Source of the DNA: Pseudomonas cremoris | GTDB lineage: Bacteria; Pseudomonadota; Gammaproteobacteria; Pseudomonadales; Pseudomonadaceae | DNA: 64,000 nt | Assembly (NCBI RefSeq): GCF_014230465.1 | Contig: NZ_JAAXCY010000010.1 | Coordinates: forward strand, 186,001 to 250,000 | Reading direction: 5' to 3' | Shown here: in pieces, positions 62,563 to 64,000 of the stretch | Layout of the letters: each line of letters begins with the position of its first letter | How positions within the stretch are numbered: the first letter of the stretch is position 1 | Notes under the pieces: generated by a model | Told to the model about the DNA's origin: nothing | The model's database searches: none | The model's input: the letters and a program-made list of their open reading frames with translations, nothing else | Translations under genes and position numbers: made by a program

Positions 62563-64000
62563 TTAACGCATCACAAAAGGATCAGGCATCGGTGCCTGGG
62601 ACAGGTTGATCCACACCGTTTTCAGCTCGGTGTAGGCCAGCACCGAATCGATGCCGCTTTCGCGTCCATAGCCACTGTTCTTGAAGCCGCCAATCGGCGC
62701 CATGGCCGACACGGCGCGGTAGGTGTTGACCCAGATGATGCCTGAGCGCACGTCACGGGCCAGGCGATGGGCGCGGCCGAGGTCGCGGGTCCAGATGCCG
62801 GCGGCGAGGCCAAACTGCGAGTCATTGGCGATGACCAGGGCTTCGGCTTCGTCCTTGAAACGAATGACTGAGGCCACTGGGCCGAAGACTTCTTCCTGCA
62901 TGATCTTCATCGAATTGCGGTCGCATTCGAACAGCGTCGGCTCATAGAACCAGCCTTCGCCCAGGTTCTGCGGGCGTTTGCCGCCGGTGCGCAGGCGAGC
63001 GCCTTCGGCGATGGCATCCGCTACCAGGCCTTCGACCACGGCCAGTTGTTGCGCGGTGGCCAGGGGGCCCATTTCGCTGGCGTCATCCTGGGGGTTGCCG
63101 ATGCGGATGCGTTGGGCACGTGACACCAGGCGTTCGACGAATACATCGTAGATTTCATCCTGCACCAGCAGGCGCGAACCGGACACGCAGCTTTGCCCGG
63201 ACGCGGCATAGATACCGGCAATCGCACCATTGATGGCGCTGTCCAGGTCGGCATCGGCGAAGATGATGTTCGGCGACTTGCCGCCCAGTTCCAGGGACAG
63301 CTTGGCGAAGTTCTCCGCGCTGCTGCGCACCACATGGCGGGCGGTGGCCGCGCCGCCGGTAAAGGCGATCTTGCGCACCAGCGGGTGGCGGGTGAGGGCG
63401 GCGCCGGTGCTGGGGCCAAAGCCTGTGACCACGTTGACCACGCCCGGCGGAATGCCAGCTTCCAGCGCCAGACGCGCCAGCTCGAGGATGGTTGCCGAGG
63501 CATGTTCTGACGGCTTGATCACGATGGTATTGCCCGCCGCCAAGGCCGGGGCGAGCTTGATCGCGGTCAGGTACAGCGGGCTGTTCCACGGAATGATCGC
63601 GGCGACCACGCCCATGGCTTCATGCACGGTGTAGGCAAACAGGTCCGGCTTGTCCAGCGGCAGGGTGCCGCCTTCAAGCTTGTCGGCCAAGCCTGCGGTG
63701 TAGTGGAAAAACTCCGGCAGGTAGCTGACCTGGCCACGGGTTTCGCGGATCAGCTTGCCGTTGTCGCGGCTTTCCAGCTGGGCCAGTTGCTCCTTGTTCT
63801 CGGCGATCAAATCGCCCAGGCGGCGCAGCAATTTGCCCCGCGCCGTGGCGGTGAGGCCACGCCAGGCCGGGCTGTCGAAAGCCGTTTGCGCAGCCTGTAC
63901 GGCGCGCTCCACATCGGCTTCATCCGCGTCGGGCAGTTGCGCCCAGGGTTCGGCCAGCGCCGGGTTGAGGCTGTCGAAGGTCTTGCCGGACAGGGCATCG
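62563..64000 (-). CDS. tgnC: Aldehyde dehydrogenase, probable TgnC-type, N-terminus beyond window edge
   Basis: The frame is open to base 64000 with ALSGKTFDSLNPALAEPWAQ before the first internal Met, so the true start lies outside. Visible: IIPWNSPLYLTAIKLAPALAAGNTIVIKPSEHA, LELGGKSPNIIFADADLDSAINGAIAGIYAASGQSCVSGSRLLV with the catalytic Glu and Cys, and EEVFGPVASVIRF. It is an NAD(P)-dependent aldehyde dehydrogenase of the superfamily's main branch. In the trigonelline route TgnC oxidises the ring-opened hydroxybutyrolactone/aldehyde intermediate. The symbol rests on the company of the flavin reductase, GntR regulator and TgnA-like enzyme. Confidence 0.7.
   Translation of the reverse strand, partial: DALSGKTFDSLNPALAEPWAQLPDADEADVERAVQAAQTAFDSPAWRGLTATARGKLLRRLGDLIAENKEQLAQLESRDNGKLIRETRGQVSYLPEFFHYTAGLADKLEGGTLPLDKPDLFAYTVHEAMGVVAAIIPWNSPLYLTAIKLAPALAAGNTIVIKPSEHASATILELARLALEAGIPPGVVNVVTGFGPSTGAALTRHPLVRKIAFTGGAATARHVVRSSAENFAKLSLELGGKSPNIIFADADLDSAINGAIAGIYAASGQSCVSGSRLLVQDEIYDVFVERLVSRAQRIRIGNPQDDASEMGPLATAQQLAVVEGLVADAIAEGARLRTGGKRPQNLGEGWFYEPTLFECDRNSMKIMQEEVFGPVASVIRFKDEAEALVIANDSQFGLAAGIWTRDLGRAHRLARDVRSGIIWVNTYRAVSAMAPIGGFKNSGYGRESGIDSVLAYTELKTVWINLSQAPMPDPFVMR

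Overview
The window looks like chromosomal DNA of a Pseudomonas of the P. fluorescens group. It is GC-rich throughout. Its intergenic gaps carry paired REP palindromes with the core gtgggagcgggcttgctcgc. It also holds the dauBAR set, xylAFGH, membrane glucose dehydrogenase and OprB as these occur in pseudomonads. I found no rRNA, tRNA, CRISPR array, insertion sequence or prophage. The window is mostly accessory catabolism.

Layout, left to right. 1-900: start of an acyl-CoA synthetase running off the left edge. 1.0-3.4 kb: sugar isomerase/epimerase and a divergent LacI regulator, next to the last 28 codons of a lost sugar transporter. 3.5-8.2 kb: D-arginine racemisation genes dauBAR with a cationic amino-acid binding protein and a LysR regulator. 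8.3-10.3 kb: mmsA and a small lipoprotein. 10.5-16.9 kb: D-xylose transport and isomerisation (xylA, xylFGH) with divergent xylR. 17.0-23.8 kb: SorC regulator, DhaKL kinase, short-chain dehydrogenase, sugar ABC permease and ATPase, RpiB-like isomerase; the set resembles tetritol (D-threitol type) utilisation. 23.8-27.6 kb: OprB porin and quinoprotein glucose dehydrogenase.

28.2-64 kb is the most interesting part and holds two interlocked systems for N-methylated compounds. (1) The first contains a flavin-dependent monooxygenase resembling trigonelline oxygenase TgnA, two flavin reductases, an aldehyde dehydrogenase (cut by the right edge), an NCS1 permease, a PotABCD-type ABC importer, a chemoreceptor, an extra riboflavin-synthesis gene, a DUF1330 protein, a Nudix protein and a GntR/FCD regulator. 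The same 16-bp operator, TGG(T/A)ATACC(A/G)TAATA(C/T), occurs five times in the control regions of these genes. (2) The second is methylated-amine use. A nine-gene minus-strand run goes dmmA, reductase, heme demethylase (DUF3445), GcvT-like protein, purU, tmm, tdm, APC permease, folD. A plus-strand operon goes gmaS, mgsABC, amtB and has a clear sigma-54 promoter.

Together these could take trimethylamine to TMAO, dimethylamine, methylamine, gamma-glutamylmethylamide and N-methylglutamate, with formaldehyde and formyl groups handled through folate. Ring opening of trigonelline is known to release methylamine, so system 1 would feed system 2. A histidine kinase, a LuxR-type response regulator and a PAS-only protein lie divergent from the dmm operon and probably control it.

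Functions are assigned by reading the sequence and recalling families. No database search was possible.
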